From Natronoflexus pectinivorans (GTDB lineage: Bacteria > Bacteroidota > Bacteroidia > Bacteroidales > Marinilabiliaceae): a stretch of 64,000 nt of DNA. Under the pieces are notes generated by a model. It was not told where the DNA came from and ran no database searches. It was given only the letters and a program-made list of their open reading frames with translations. The stretch is from contig NZ_SLWK01000007.1 of NCBI RefSeq assembly GCF_004345615.1, positions 166,265 through 230,264 of the forward strand. The letters run 5' to 3'. Position numbers and translations under genes: made by a program. Shown in pieces: positions 1-9,926 of this stretch. The stretch's first letter is position 1, and each line of letters opens with the position of its first letter.

Positions 1-12
1 AAAACAACAGGG

Positions 13-1854
13 ATGAAGAGAATAAAAATAATATTTGGAGCAGTTCTTACATCAATATTTATTTTAGGACTATCTGGTTGTAAAGATTTGCTTGAGGTAG
101 AGCCAGATGATGTACTAACCGATGGCCAGTTTTATAGGGATATATATGATGCAGATGCAGCCATCAGAGGATTGTATGGCAAATTGATTGATCTGGCTCC
201 TCAGTACGTGATTCTAAATGAATTGCGAGCAGATTTAATGGACGTGACTTTTAATTCCGATCACTATTTAAGAGAAATAGCCAATCATGAGGATGTCTCT
301 CCTGATAACCCTTGGGTTAACCCGGCTCCATTTTTTTCGCTAATCAATGATTGCAATAGTGTCATCAGCAATTTTAAAACCATGTTGGAGAAAAACCGAA
401 TTAGTCGTGAAGCATACGAACCTCGTGTTTCTGATGCTATAGCTTTGCGCTCCTGGTTATATATGCAGTTGGCAATTCATTATGGTCAAGTACCTTATAT
501 AACTCAATCCATTGAGAAAGTTGACGATTTAAGTAAAATTGAGAGAGGAGAATTTCCTGTATTGGGAATTGAGGAAATGATGGCTGTTTTGTTAACAGAA
601 ATGGAGTCTGTTCCTTATAAAGGAATTTATACAGATGAATCTCTCTTTCGCGTTATAGATGGCTTCCATACGCGCACGATGTTCATAGATAAGGAATATC
701 TTCTGGGAGATTTGCATTTGTGGAACGGGAACTACGAAGCCGCAGCGTCATATTTTAAAAGTATTATGGAGCGTTCGGCTGGTTACAATCAATTTGATCA
801 GTATAAATTACCATATAGAGATAATGCACAGCCCGCAAATCCTGGCACCAGTAGATATACCAGCGGATATTTGCGTTTTTTTGATGAGGACTTGAACAGT
901 GTTGTAAATTTTTGGCCAATGATGTTTCAAGACTATGGTACCGCTAACTATTTCGGTGAATGGTTGTGGGTGATGTATTTTCACAGAGACTATAAGCCCA
1001 GTCCTTTCTTTGATCTATTTTCATATCAAAATGGCGAGTATCTTTTGCAGCCTTCTCAGAAAATAATAGATGATTGGAACAGTCAGATACAGGGGAATCA
1101 ATTTACTGGCGATTTCAGAGGTTCAATTGAAGATATTTTTGAGAATAAAGGCTCATATGATATGATAGGCGGGAATGCGGTCATTACAAAATACATTGCC
1201 GAATATGATGAATTGAATTCTCTTTCACGTCCCGGAAAATGGTTCTTATGGCGCGCCGGAAGTTTGCATTTGCGATATGTAGAAGCAGCTAACCGGGCCG
1301 GACAACACTATTTGGCCTGGTCACTTCTTAATAACGGAGTGCGAGCTAACTATCCGGGATCCGACAGACTTCCCGGACATGACTTTACCCATAGAAATGT
1401 GTCATATCTTACCGATGCCTTTGGAAACATTGTTTATGATTTGGAAATCAATGGAAATGATACTACCTTTTATATGACCAATTTGCCACATCCTTTCGAT
1501 TTTGATGCACGTCAAACAACAGCCGCTCAAATTCCGCCTTTGTACCGCGGCGATTGGCACAGAGGTATCGGAGTGAGGGGACGTGTAAGTCTTTCCAATT
1601 TGGTTATTGGAGAAGATGATCCGGTGCTCGAAAGGCTTGAAGATTATATAATTGATGAAAGTGCCAGAGAACTTGCATTTGAAGGACAGAGATGGGCAGA
1701 TCTGGTTCGAGTCTCCATACGGCGAGGCGATAACGCCTTTTTAGCAAACAGAATTGCAGAAAAATTTGAAGCTGCCGGAGATTTTTCCGGGGCTATAAGG
1801 GTAAGAGAGAAATTAGCGAATAGAGAAAATTGGTTTTTACCAATTTTTGAATGA
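13..1854 (+). CDS. SusD/RagB-family outer-membrane glycan-binding lipoprotein
   Basis: SusD-like lipoproteins sit on the cell surface and form the lid of a SusC TonB-dependent transporter, capturing oligosaccharides for import. The first 23 residues are a lipoprotein signal ending in a lipobox (LSGC, Cys23). The next stretch (LLEVEPDDVLTDGQFY) is the usual SusD N-terminal signature, and the region near the C terminus contains ELAFEGQRWADLVR, the conserved SusD/RagB tail motif. At 613 aa it is normal to slightly long for the family. The gene starts 12 bases into the window, so the expected susC partner would lie just to the left; none is visible. Neighbouring lyases and GH28 enzymes suggest rhamnogalacturonan oligosaccharides as ligand, which is inference from context. 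It is followed closely by a T9SS surface protein gene. Confidence 0.93.
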   Translation: MKRIKIIFGAVLTSIFILGLSGCKDLLEVEPDDVLTDGQFYRDIYDADAAIRGLYGKLIDLAPQYVILNELRADLMDVTFNSDHYLREIANHEDVSPDNPWVNPAPFFSLINDCNSVISNFKTMLEKNRISREAYEPRVSDAIALRSWLYMQLAIHYGQVPYITQSIEKVDDLSKIERGEFPVLGIEEMMAVLLTEMESVPYKGIYTDESLFRVIDGFHTRTMFIDKEYLLGDLHLWNGNYEAAASYFKSIMERSAGYNQFDQYKLPYRDNAQPANPGTSRYTSGYLRFFDEDLNSVVNFWPMMFQDYGTANYFGEWLWVMYFHRDYKPSPFFDLFSYQNGEYLLQPSQKIIDDWNSQIQGNQFTGDFRGSIEDIFENKGSYDMIGGNAVITKYIAEYDELNSLSRPGKWFLWRAGSLHLRYVEAANRAGQHYLAWSLLNNGVRANYPGSDRLPGHDFTHRNVSYLTDAFGNIVYDLEINGNDTTFYMTNLPHPFDFDARQTTAAQIPPLYRGDWHRGIGVRGRVSLSNLVIGEDDPVLERLEDYIIDESARELAFEGQRWADLVRVSIRRGDNAFLANRIAEKFEAAGDFSGAIRVREKLANRENWFLPIFE

Positions 1855-1965
1855 TGTTGCTGTTTTATGATTGATATGCCCCTCCGATAATTATCGGTGT
1901 ACTAGATAATTAGTTTTAAATCCAAATTTGTTTGTAAATGAATGTCTAATTTCAAAATCGATGTT

Positions 1966-4917
1966 ATGAGAAATCTTTATTCTTTAAGTACTAAAGTGTT
2001 AGCTTTGGTTACAGCCTGTTTCTTTATAGGTTCTATGGTGCAAGCACAGGAAACTATTAATTGGCGTGGTTCTGTTAGTACCGATGCTACCGATGTTCAA
2101 AACTGGGATCCGCCAACAGGAATGGCTGGAAACCATATCCGAGTAGGTCACATTGGAACCTATAATGATCCTGAAAATCCTAATCACCCAATCGTTACTG
2201 GCGAAGAAGACTTTTCTTTTGTTAGTATAGGAATTGCGGGGCCGTATCATTTCATTGAGGAAGATGAGGATGGAATTCCAACCGGAGTAGAAGATGGTCC
2301 TTATGGTCCCGGTCAAATAACTTTTTCAATGGCTGATGGTTCTGTTGCCAGACAGGAAGGTCCTAACGATACTCACGCTTTCCCTGGAGGTGTTTTGATT
2401 GTTAATTCAGGTGAGGTAAATTTTCAAAGAAGTTATCACATGACTGGATCTCCTGAAGCCATGGTTATTGTTGAAGGCACTGGACGTGCTACTTTTAGAG
2501 ATTTTTTTGGAATTGGTGACAGAGATCAGAATGTAGGAGGAAATGTGATTATTAGAAATGATGGGGTTATTCATGTTACAGGTGCGGGAAGAATGATCCG
2601 TGTATGGGATCAGTTTAGCCGTATTAATATTCATGATAATGCGCAATTAATAATTAATGGAGATAATAGAGGCGAATATGCTTCATTGGTGGCTAACGAC
2701 ATCATAACAGGTGGAGAGAATTTTTATATCAATTATTACTACCAGAATGAATTAAATCAGACTTTTTACGTTGCAAAACCAGAAGGTACGGTTTGGACAT
2801 ATTTTACCGATCGTCTGCAGGAGCGTGCTGAGTTTTTGGTTGTAGGTGAGGCTGGATCTGAGGTGGCTTTGGAAAACAGTGATGTTGTTGCTGCTGCTAC
2901 TAATTTTGAATGGAAATACGGAACTGATCCTGAAGGTCCTTATACAAATGTTTTAGGAAGTTCTACAGAGGCAAATACTTTCGTACCAACTTTTGATGAG
3001 TCAGGTACTTTTTATCTTGTTTGTGAAGTAACCACTCCTGATGGCCAAGTTACTTCTAATGCACTTACTTTTGTAGTTGGTTCAGCTAATCTAAGTTTAA
3101 CTCCTGATGGTGTTCAATATGTTCGTGGAGAGCAGATTGGAGCAGAAATTACTGTTACTGCCGATCAGGGAACTATTGAGAGTGGCGAATGGAAATGGTC
3201 TCAAACTCCAGGAGTTGGATATCAGTCATTTGATCCTGTTATTTCGGGAACATCAATATCTCCTTCTTTTGAAACACCCGGTGCATACTTCATCCGCTTT
3301 GAAGGGGTAGTGGACGGATCTCCTGACATCAGTTCTGAAATCAGAATTGTTCAGCAAGTATGGGATGCAGGCCCACTCAATCTTACTTGGGTAGGTGGTG
3401 TTGATGATGATTACCATAAGGCAACAAACTGGAATCCAATGGCTCAGCCTCACAGAAACAATATCATTATTCCTGTGGATGTGCCTCATTATCCTGTGTT
3501 TAGCCATGGAGTAGATACCATCATGGGTGGATCAACCATACATCATACAGCTGCTGTAATGGATGGTGAAACTGTTGTTGAACCAGCGAAATCGGCTATG
3601 CTTATTATTCGTGGTGGAGAAACTGACTCATTGAAGTGGAGAGGTAATGTTGATAATTTTAGAGGTATTCTTCAAGTTGAATCAGGTGTGTTTGTTAAAG
3701 ATCAGGATTTATTGAGAATGCACTCAAATTCCGCCACTGTTAATGTAACCGGAACAGGTGTTGCTATTTTCAATCAGTGGGGTAGTAATAACCATCCTAA
3801 TTTAATGATGGGTAACTCAAATGCACCAACCGTTGGAGGTCAGGTTCATGTTTCCGGAAACGGAAAAATATATTTCCATCCTGCACCAATTTTCCGTTTT
3901 GCTGTTGATGCCGAAGCAGAATTCTCATTCTTCACTGTTAGTGAAAATGGTCAGTTTATTTTCCAAGGAAATCATACCAGTGGAACAACCGGTTATATAA
4001 CAAATAGAAGAATTCGCGTTCCGGAAGAGCATGACTTTATTAATGTTTATGATCATGTTACAGATTATACTTATGTAATGGCTCGCGACCTTAATGCTTT
4101 TGGTATTGAGCAGACAGGTATGTTTATTATGCCTATCCTTACCGATTCTGAGGTGTTAACTTTAGTGAATACCGATGGTCTAAGTGAGTTCACATGGAAA
4201 CATAGTCACAGTCCATTTGGTCCTTGGGAATCATTTACTCCTGAAGTTGCTGGCGATGCAGTTACCGTTCAATTCGAGAACATTGGTGAATATTACGTAG
4301 TTGCTGAAGCTGGTGATGGAACACTTTCATCTAACACATTGATGTTCCGCATTATTGATTTTGCAGTGGAAATTGATGAAGATGGCGGTGTTTATACACT
4401 GTCTGTTGAATTACCTGAAGGAATGACTGCTTTAGGATGGCAATATAAATCAGCTGAAGAAGCCAATTTTGAGGAGTTTGAATTGGCCGGAACTGAGCTG
4501 ACTTACTTGGTTGATCCATTTGACTTTATGGTAAGCGACGGTGTATTCCACGTAACTTATTTAGGAGTTATGACGGATGATGCCGGACAAGATGTACAAT
4601 TGTTAGCAGTACCAGTTACTGTAACCATTGCCGATGGAGATCTTGTTTCAGTAGTACTCGGACAACATTCAACTTCATTAGGTAAAGTGAAATCCTTGAA
4701 TGTAGGAGTATATCCGAATCCAAACAATGGAACTTTCACTTTAAATGCCGGAGCGGATTCATACCTTGTTGAAGTAATTGATATGAATGGAGTGATTGTT
4801 GACTCCAGAAAAGTTTCGGGTGATGGACAATCAATTACCATTAATCAAAAAGGTATATTCATGGTAAAAGTAACTTCAGCCACTGGCGTAGGAGTTTCTC
4901 GTGTAATCGTTAAATAA
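1966..4917 (+). CDS. Large T9SS-exported surface protein with duplicated beta-rich modules; putative PUL glycan-binding protein
   Basis: I prefer the ATG at 1966 over 1942 because it begins a clean signal peptide (MRNLYSLSTKVLALVT... ending MVQAQ). The mature protein is internally duplicated. Two halves each begin with a W-x-G...NW-P motif (INWRGSVSTDATDVQNWDP near residue 30 and LTWVGGVDDDYHKATNWNP near residue 470), continue through a long beta-strand-rich stretch, and end in Ig-like segments with WKYGTDPEGPY or WKHSHSPFGPW. The last roughly 80 residues (VYPNPNNGTFTL... to VSRVIVK) are a type A T9SS sorting domain, so the protein should be exported and anchored at the surface. No catalytic motif is recognisable. 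Its position right after SusD is where PULs usually encode SusE/F-type binding proteins, so a surface role in binding pectin is plausible but unproven. Confidence 0.8.
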   Translation: MRNLYSLSTKVLALVTACFFIGSMVQAQETINWRGSVSTDATDVQNWDPPTGMAGNHIRVGHIGTYNDPENPNHPIVTGEEDFSFVSIGIAGPYHFIEEDEDGIPTGVEDGPYGPGQITFSMADGSVARQEGPNDTHAFPGGVLIVNSGEVNFQRSYHMTGSPEAMVIVEGTGRATFRDFFGIGDRDQNVGGNVIIRNDGVIHVTGAGRMIRVWDQFSRINIHDNAQLIINGDNRGEYASLVANDIITGGENFYINYYYQNELNQTFYVAKPEGTVWTYFTDRLQERAEFLVVGEAGSEVALENSDVVAAATNFEWKYGTDPEGPYTNVLGSSTEANTFVPTFDESGTFYLVCEVTTPDGQVTSNALTFVVGSANLSLTPDGVQYVRGEQIGAEITVTADQGTIESGEWKWSQTPGVGYQSFDPVISGTSISPSFETPGAYFIRFEGVVDGSPDISSEIRIVQQVWDAGPLNLTWVGGVDDDYHKATNWNPMAQPHRNNIIIPVDVPHYPVFSHGVDTIMGGSTIHHTAAVMDGETVVEPAKSAMLIIRGGETDSLKWRGNVDNFRGILQVESGVFVKDQDLLRMHSNSATVNVTGTGVAIFNQWGSNNHPNLMMGNSNAPTVGGQVHVSGNGKIYFHPAPIFRFAVDAEAEFSFFTVSENGQFIFQGNHTSGTTGYITNRRIRVPEEHDFINVYDHVTDYTYVMARDLNAFGIEQTGMFIMPILTDSEVLTLVNTDGLSEFTWKHSHSPFGPWESFTPEVAGDAVTVQFENIGEYYVVAEAGDGTLSSNTLMFRIIDFAVEIDEDGGVYTLSVELPEGMTALGWQYKSAEEANFEEFELAGTELTYLVDPFDFMVSDGVFHVTYLGVMTDDAGQDVQLLAVPVTVTIADGDLVSVVLGQHSTSLGKVKSLNVGVYPNPNNGTFTLNAGADSYLVEVIDMNGVIVDSRKVSGDGQSITINQKGIFMVKVTSATGVGVSRVIVK

Positions 4918-5224
4918 ATTCAATCATTGAATTTATGAGCATTAATTAAGTTCATATAAACAAATAGCATCTTTCACGGGTTACCGTGAAAGATGCTATT
5001 CTTTTTTAAAGAAAAAACCTGAAAGGTTTTGCCTGAAAATGTTGATGTTATTTCTTTTATCATACAGTCCCGATGGATTCGGGATTAGAATATCGAAACC
5101 TTTCAGGTCTTAACTACTCAATTTTTTATCCCTTCAATGTTTCACAATCAAAGCCTTACTTAATTGCCCAATTGTTTTGATGGAGAAGTAGTGTCGTGCT
5201 GAAATGTTTTAAACACCAACTGTT
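4918..5224. other. Intergenic region with terminator and AACCTGAAAGGTTT-type repeats
   Basis: No gene is seen. A strong hairpin terminator occupies the first part. Beyond it a self-complementary AACCTGAAAGGTTT (about 5016) is echoed by AAACCTTTCAGGTC about 80 bases later, flanking a TCCCGATGGATTCGGGA short inverted repeat. The promoter for the PL11 gene at 5225 probably lies at the right end; I did not see a convincing TAnnTTTG motif there. Confidence 0.6.
4964..5007 (+). terminator. Rho-independent terminator after the T9SS surface protein gene
   Basis: A perfect 16-bp stem (ATAGCATCTTTCACGG pairing with its complement), a GTTA loop and a T-rich tail lie 47 bases after the stop codon. It separates the SusD/surface-protein transcript from the lyase genes. 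Confidence 0.9.
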
Positions 5225-7069
5225 ATGAGGCTTTATATTATTTTTGTTTTAATTCTGGGATCAACATCAACTCTATGTTCCCAGATGCGTGTTGAAAATC
5301 TTAATCGTGGATTGGTTGCGGTCAGGCAACATGATGGGTATTATTTAAAGTGGCGACTACTGGGCAATGAACCTTATAATACTTCTTTTGACATTTATCG
5401 TAATAATAAAAAAATTAACGATCGGCTCATCGTCGACGTAACTTCTTATGTTGACTCCATTGCACCACTTAACAGCGTTTATAACGTTAAAGCAATAATT
5501 GACGATTTGGAAACTGAAATGTCTTCTCCCGCATTTATTATCAATAACACCCAGGGTGAAAATGCCGGTTTTTTTGATATCTCATTAAGACAGCCTGCAG
5601 ATGGGATTCATGGTGGTAAGTATTTTGCCAATGATGCAAGTGTTGGCGATTTAACCGGAGATGGAGAATATGAAATTGTTGTGAGTTGGAGTCCAAATAA
5701 TGCGAGGGACAATTCGCATCGCGGAATATCAGATAATGTGTTGTTGGATGCATATACGCTTAATGGTGAATTTTTATGGAGGATTGATTTGGGTCCAAAT
5801 ATTCGTGCAGGAGCTCATTATACACAGTTTTTAGTTTTTGATTTAGATGGTAATGGCCGTTCAGAAATCATGGTAAAAACTGCGCCCGGAAGCCGGGATG
5901 GTAAAGGGCATTTTTTAAGTAAAGGAACGGCCTCAGATGCTGATCATTCAATTGTATACAGAAACCGTTCAGGATATATACTTGAAGGGCCAGAATATAT
6001 TACAATTTTCGATGGACTTACAGGAGCTGAATTGGCAACAGCTGATTATTGGCCACTTCGTGGAAATGTTTCCGACTGGGGAGACAGCTATGGAAACAGA
6101 GTGGATCGATTCAATGCCACCATTGCTTATTTGGATGGAGAGCGCCCAAGTGCAGTTTTTCAAAGAGGTTATTACACCCGAATGACACTGGCTGCATGGG
6201 ATTGGCGCGATGGAAAACTAAGTCTGAGATGGACTTTCGATTCTGATGATCCTGGTCATGAGCAATATGCCGGACAAGGAAATCACTCCATACATGTGAT
6301 AGATGCCAATAATGATGGTCGCCATGATATCGTAACTGGTTCGGCCGTCATAGGATCAGACGGAACAGGTATGCATACTACCGGTATGGGACATGGAGAT
6401 GCCACACATGTTACTTACATGATTAAAGATCACCCTTACCCACAAATTTTTATGCCACATGAGTCGGGTGGTCATGGGGTTTCTTTAAGACATGCCAATA
6501 GTGGCGAAATTATTTTTAATCATAGAAACCCCAATGATGTAGGTCGAGGAGTTGGTGCTGAAATTGATCCGGAAATTCCGGGATTTCATTTTTGGGGTAC
6601 TCACCGACTTGGACTATTTGATATGAATGGGGATGTTGTAGGGGATGTGCCAAATTCAATGAACTTTATAATTTGGTGGGATGGTGACTTAAGTCGGGAA
6701 TTAATGAACCGAAATCGAATTGATAAATGGAGTATAAGTAATAATAGTTCGACACGACTATTAACGGCAGAGGGTGCCAGATCAATAAATGGCACCAAAG
6801 CAACACCTGTTTTGCAAGCTGATTTGTTTGGTGACTGGCGTGAAGAGGTTGTTCTGCTTAGGGAAGACGGTCAGGCTTTGAGGGTTTACACAACAACAAT
6901 GCCTACCACTCATAAGCTATACACCTTTATGCACGATCCCGTTTACCGTGTTGCAATATCATGGCAAAACTCATCTTATAATCAACCTCCACATCCTGGG
7001 TTTTATGTTGCTACGGATATGGACTTTCCACCACCGATGCCAAATGTTGTGATTGTTGATAATAAATAA
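5225..7069 (+). CDS. Rhamnogalacturonan lyase, PL11 family (no sorting domain)
   Basis: PL11 enzymes cleave rhamnogalacturonan-I between galacturonate and rhamnose by beta-elimination, using calcium, on an eight-bladed propeller. A signal peptide (MRLYIIFVLILGSTSTLCSQ) is followed by the family N terminus ENLNRGLVAVR with LKWRLLGNEPYNT. Asp-rich calcium-type loops follow (DLTGDGEYEIVVSW, DLDGNGRSEIMVKTAPG, DANNDGRHDIVTGSA). The C terminus contains ADLFGDWREEVVLL and the family ending SWQNSSYNQPPHPGFYV. The 614-aa length matches PL11 enzymes that lack additional modules. It lacks a T9SS domain and a clear lipobox, so it is probably periplasmic. It is very similar along its whole length to the next gene, an evident tandem duplicate. 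Endo versus exo action cannot be told by eye. Confidence 0.93.
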   Translation: MRLYIIFVLILGSTSTLCSQMRVENLNRGLVAVRQHDGYYLKWRLLGNEPYNTSFDIYRNNKKINDRLIVDVTSYVDSIAPLNSVYNVKAIIDDLETEMSSPAFIINNTQGENAGFFDISLRQPADGIHGGKYFANDASVGDLTGDGEYEIVVSWSPNNARDNSHRGISDNVLLDAYTLNGEFLWRIDLGPNIRAGAHYTQFLVFDLDGNGRSEIMVKTAPGSRDGKGHFLSKGTASDADHSIVYRNRSGYILEGPEYITIFDGLTGAELATADYWPLRGNVSDWGDSYGNRVDRFNATIAYLDGERPSAVFQRGYYTRMTLAAWDWRDGKLSLRWTFDSDDPGHEQYAGQGNHSIHVIDANNDGRHDIVTGSAVIGSDGTGMHTTGMGHGDATHVTYMIKDHPYPQIFMPHESGGHGVSLRHANSGEIIFNHRNPNDVGRGVGAEIDPEIPGFHFWGTHRLGLFDMNGDVVGDVPNSMNFIIWWDGDLSRELMNRNRIDKWSISNNSSTRLLTAEGARSINGTKATPVLQADLFGDWREEVVLLREDGQALRVYTTTMPTTHKLYTFMHDPVYRVAISWQNSSYNQPPHPGFYVATDMDFPPPMPNVVIVDNK

Positions 7070-7073
7070 CTAT

Positions 7074-7174
7074 TGTTAAGCTAACCATAAGAAGTCGTTT
7101 TACTCACTTGCGTTTGGCGGTTCCCACTATGGGGGTTAGGGGTGAGCGAGGGAGACAACACACTTAACTTAACA
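7074..7174. repeat. Dispersed intergenic element, copy 1, with flanking inverted arms
   Basis: It begins five bases after the PL11 stop. The arms TGTTAAG (7074-7080) and CTTAACA (7168-7174) are inverted. The core GCGTTTGGCGGTTCCC and GGGGTTAGGGGTGAGCGAGG (7110-7159) recurs at 17134 and 46032. The gap between the two PL11 genes (7070-7262) holds little else. Confidence 0.7.
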
Positions 7175-7262
7175 CTATAATACATTAATCTCGTCTTAAC
7201 CTTAGGTATCCCAAATATACAAAATAGATAAAGTGTTGTTGGTTTAATTCAAGTTTAAGAAA

Positions 7263-9869
7263 ATGAAAAAGTACAAATCACTATTAGTTTTGATTTTTTT
7301 GGGGATGTTTCTTCTTTTACCCGGAAATATTCTGTCACAGAAACAGATGGAGCACCTCAACAGGGGATTGGTGGCCATTCGTGAGGGTGATGGATATTTT
7401 TTAAAATGGCGATTATTGGGAAACGAACCATATAATACTAAATTTAACATTTACAGAGCGGGTGAAAGAATAAATGAAGAGCCGGTAGGCGATGTTACTT
7501 CTTTTTTGGATGCAACTGCACCACTTAATTCTGTATATCGTGTACGTGCTGTTATTGACGAAAGAGAAATGGTAGGCAGCAGGTCTGCACGAATAATTAA
7601 TAACAGGGAAGGCACTGCCGGATATTTTGATATCCCCTTGAATCGACCTCCTACCGGAGTAAGAGGTGGCAACTATACACCCAATGATGCCAGTGTTGCA
7701 GATTTAACGGGAGATGGAGAGTACGAGATTATTCTTAAGTGGGATCCGTCCAATTCAAAAGACAACTCACAAGATGGGCATACCGACAATGTACTTTTGG
7801 ATGCATATACCATGGATGGAGCTTTTATGTGGAGGATTGATCTGGGACAAAACATCAGAGCCGGAGCTCATTATACGCAATTTCTAGTGTATGACTTTGA
7901 TGGTAATGGTCGAGCCGAGATCATGGTTAAAACCGCTCCCGGAACGAAGGATGGTTTGGGCAATTATATCAGTAAAGGGCCTGCTATTAATGCACAGCAC
8001 CAAATTGATTATAGTAATGACTGGGGCTGGATACTTAGCGGACCGGAATACATTACAGTTTTTGATGGTTTAACAGGAGAAGAGTTGGCAACTGACAACT
8101 ATTGGCCTTTAAGGGGAAGTGTAGCAGCTTGGGGGGATAATTACGGTAATCGTGTCGATCGTTTCAATGCCGCAGTGGCTTATGTTGATGGAGAGCGACC
8201 TTCAGGAGTTTTTCAGCGCGGTTATTATTCCCGAATGACTTTTGCTGCATGGGATTGGCGAAATGGACGCCTAACCCGAAAATGGACATTTGACTCAAAT
8301 ACAACAGGCAATAGCGCATATTTCGGGCAGGGAAATCATTCAATTCATATCATCGATGCAAATGGTGATGGACGGCACGATATTGTTACAGGAGCTGCAA
8401 CTATTGCTTCAGATGGAACAGGCATGCACACCACAGGACGTGGTCATGGCGATGCCACGCATGTTACATATATGATTAAAGATGATCCACGCCCGCTAAT
8501 TTTTATGCCATATGAGAGTGGAGGGCATGGCGTGTCTTTGCGTTACGCTGATGATGGAGAGTTGGTTTTTAATCACCGACAGGCCGGCGATATTGGCCGG
8601 GGAGTAGGAGCAGAGATTGATCCACAACGTCCTGGTTTCCATTTTTGGGCCAGCGGCGGTTTGGGGCTTTATGACATCAGAGGGGTAAAAGTGGGCAATG
8701 TTCCTAATTCGATTAATCATGTCATCTGGTGGGACGGAGAGCTTAGTAGGGAACTTCTTAACTCGAATAGGATAGACCGTTGGAGCATTGCAAACAATAC
8801 ATCAACCCGGCTACTAACCGCCAATGGTGCAAGCTCAATAAATGGTACAAAAGCCAATCCGGTTTTACAAGCTGATTTGTTTGGCGACTGGCGAGAAGAG
8901 GTAATTTTCAGACGCGATGACAACGTTGCTTTAAGGGTTTACACCACAGCAATACCAACAACGCATAAATTATACACATTTATGCACGATCCCATTTATC
9001 GGGTAGCAATTTCATGGCAGAATTCCTCCTATAATCAACCTCCTCATCCAGGTTTTTATGTTGCAACAGATATGGACTTTCCTCCGCCAACACCGGATAT
9101 TGCTCTTGTAAGTGGAGTTAATAGAGGAAGTGGACGGGTAATAAAAAACCTCATTGTACAAGATATTCCAAATGCTGAAATATGGGAGCTAATGGATGAT
9201 TTGTCTGAGAATGATGCCATTTATGGCGATTTAAACTTCTACGTTAATCCTCTGCCAGAATTTCTTGCGGGTGCTGAGTGGATACGTACCGCCAATGCAT
9301 CCCGAAGACTGTCAACAAGAGATGTGATTGCCAAATTTGAAGTAGAGCATGATGCGATTGTTCATGTTTTGCACACACAAAGAGTTTCCAATAAACCGAA
9401 TTGGTTGTCAGAATATGATAAAGCTGGCGAAGTTGCTGTCGTAAATATTTCAGGTGCATCAACCTTAATGGATTTGTATAGTAAGGAGGTGCAAGCAGGA
9501 GAGTCTGTGTACCTTGGAATAAATTCTATCGATGGTGCTGCAAATGCATTTATGTATATGGTGGCGGTAGAGTCTGATGTAAGTTCCGATATTAGTTACA
9601 TTGAATCTGAAAGAGCCTCATTGAGCATTTATCCTAATCCTTTTAATAATTCAGCTACAATTGAGTTCAAACAGGAGGTTCAGGCTCCGGTGCGGCTGGA
9701 ACTGTATGATATTAATGGCCGTTTGGTTAGAGTCATGATGCGAGATTCTTATTTCAGCGGGTCTCACACCATTACGTTTGAGAGGGATGGACTTGCAGCA
9801 GGTGTTTATATACTCCAGTTAGTTTCCGGAAATCAAATGTTTCAGGAGAAGATTGTTATTGTTAATTAA
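7263..9869 (+). CDS. Rhamnogalacturonan lyase, PL11 family, with T9SS sorting domain
   Basis: The first roughly 615 residues repeat the PL11 enzyme encoded just upstream, with the same N terminus (HLNRGLVAIR, LKWRLLGNEPYNT), calcium-type loops (DLTGDGEYEIILKW, DFDGNGRAEIMVKTAPG, DANGDGRHDIVTGAA) and ending (SWQNSSYNQPPHPGFYV). It then adds a roughly 165-residue beta-sandwich-like module (about residues 620-785, containing VIAKFEVEHDAIVHVLH) and a type A T9SS domain (LSIYPNPFNNSATIEF, LYDINGRLVR, LAAGVYILQL). The signal peptide ends near residue 25 (GNILSQ). It should therefore be exported to the cell surface, whereas its shorter twin probably stays in the periplasm. The 57-base gap to the GH28 gene suggests co-transcription. 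Confidence 0.93.
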   Translation: MKKYKSLLVLIFLGMFLLLPGNILSQKQMEHLNRGLVAIREGDGYFLKWRLLGNEPYNTKFNIYRAGERINEEPVGDVTSFLDATAPLNSVYRVRAVIDEREMVGSRSARIINNREGTAGYFDIPLNRPPTGVRGGNYTPNDASVADLTGDGEYEIILKWDPSNSKDNSQDGHTDNVLLDAYTMDGAFMWRIDLGQNIRAGAHYTQFLVYDFDGNGRAEIMVKTAPGTKDGLGNYISKGPAINAQHQIDYSNDWGWILSGPEYITVFDGLTGEELATDNYWPLRGSVAAWGDNYGNRVDRFNAAVAYVDGERPSGVFQRGYYSRMTFAAWDWRNGRLTRKWTFDSNTTGNSAYFGQGNHSIHIIDANGDGRHDIVTGAATIASDGTGMHTTGRGHGDATHVTYMIKDDPRPLIFMPYESGGHGVSLRYADDGELVFNHRQAGDIGRGVGAEIDPQRPGFHFWASGGLGLYDIRGVKVGNVPNSINHVIWWDGELSRELLNSNRIDRWSIANNTSTRLLTANGASSINGTKANPVLQADLFGDWREEVIFRRDDNVALRVYTTAIPTTHKLYTFMHDPIYRVAISWQNSSYNQPPHPGFYVATDMDFPPPTPDIALVSGVNRGSGRVIKNLIVQDIPNAEIWELMDDLSENDAIYGDLNFYVNPLPEFLAGAEWIRTANASRRLSTRDVIAKFEVEHDAIVHVLHTQRVSNKPNWLSEYDKAGEVAVVNISGASTLMDLYSKEVQAGESVYLGINSIDGAANAFMYMVAVESDVSSDISYIESERASLSIYPNPFNNSATIEFKQEVQAPVRLELYDINGRLVRVMMRDSYFSGSHTITFERDGLAAGVYILQLVSGNQMFQEKIVIVN

Positions 9870-9926
9870 GGCTTGTTGGATATTACATTGTTTAAAGGCT
9901 AAATTTAAATCAATAAATATATAAAG

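Noticed and set aside
5016..5110. AACCTGAAAGGTTT pair as a terminator or operator
   Set aside because: A much stronger terminator lies just upstream, and this motif looks like a common dispersed intergenic sequence.
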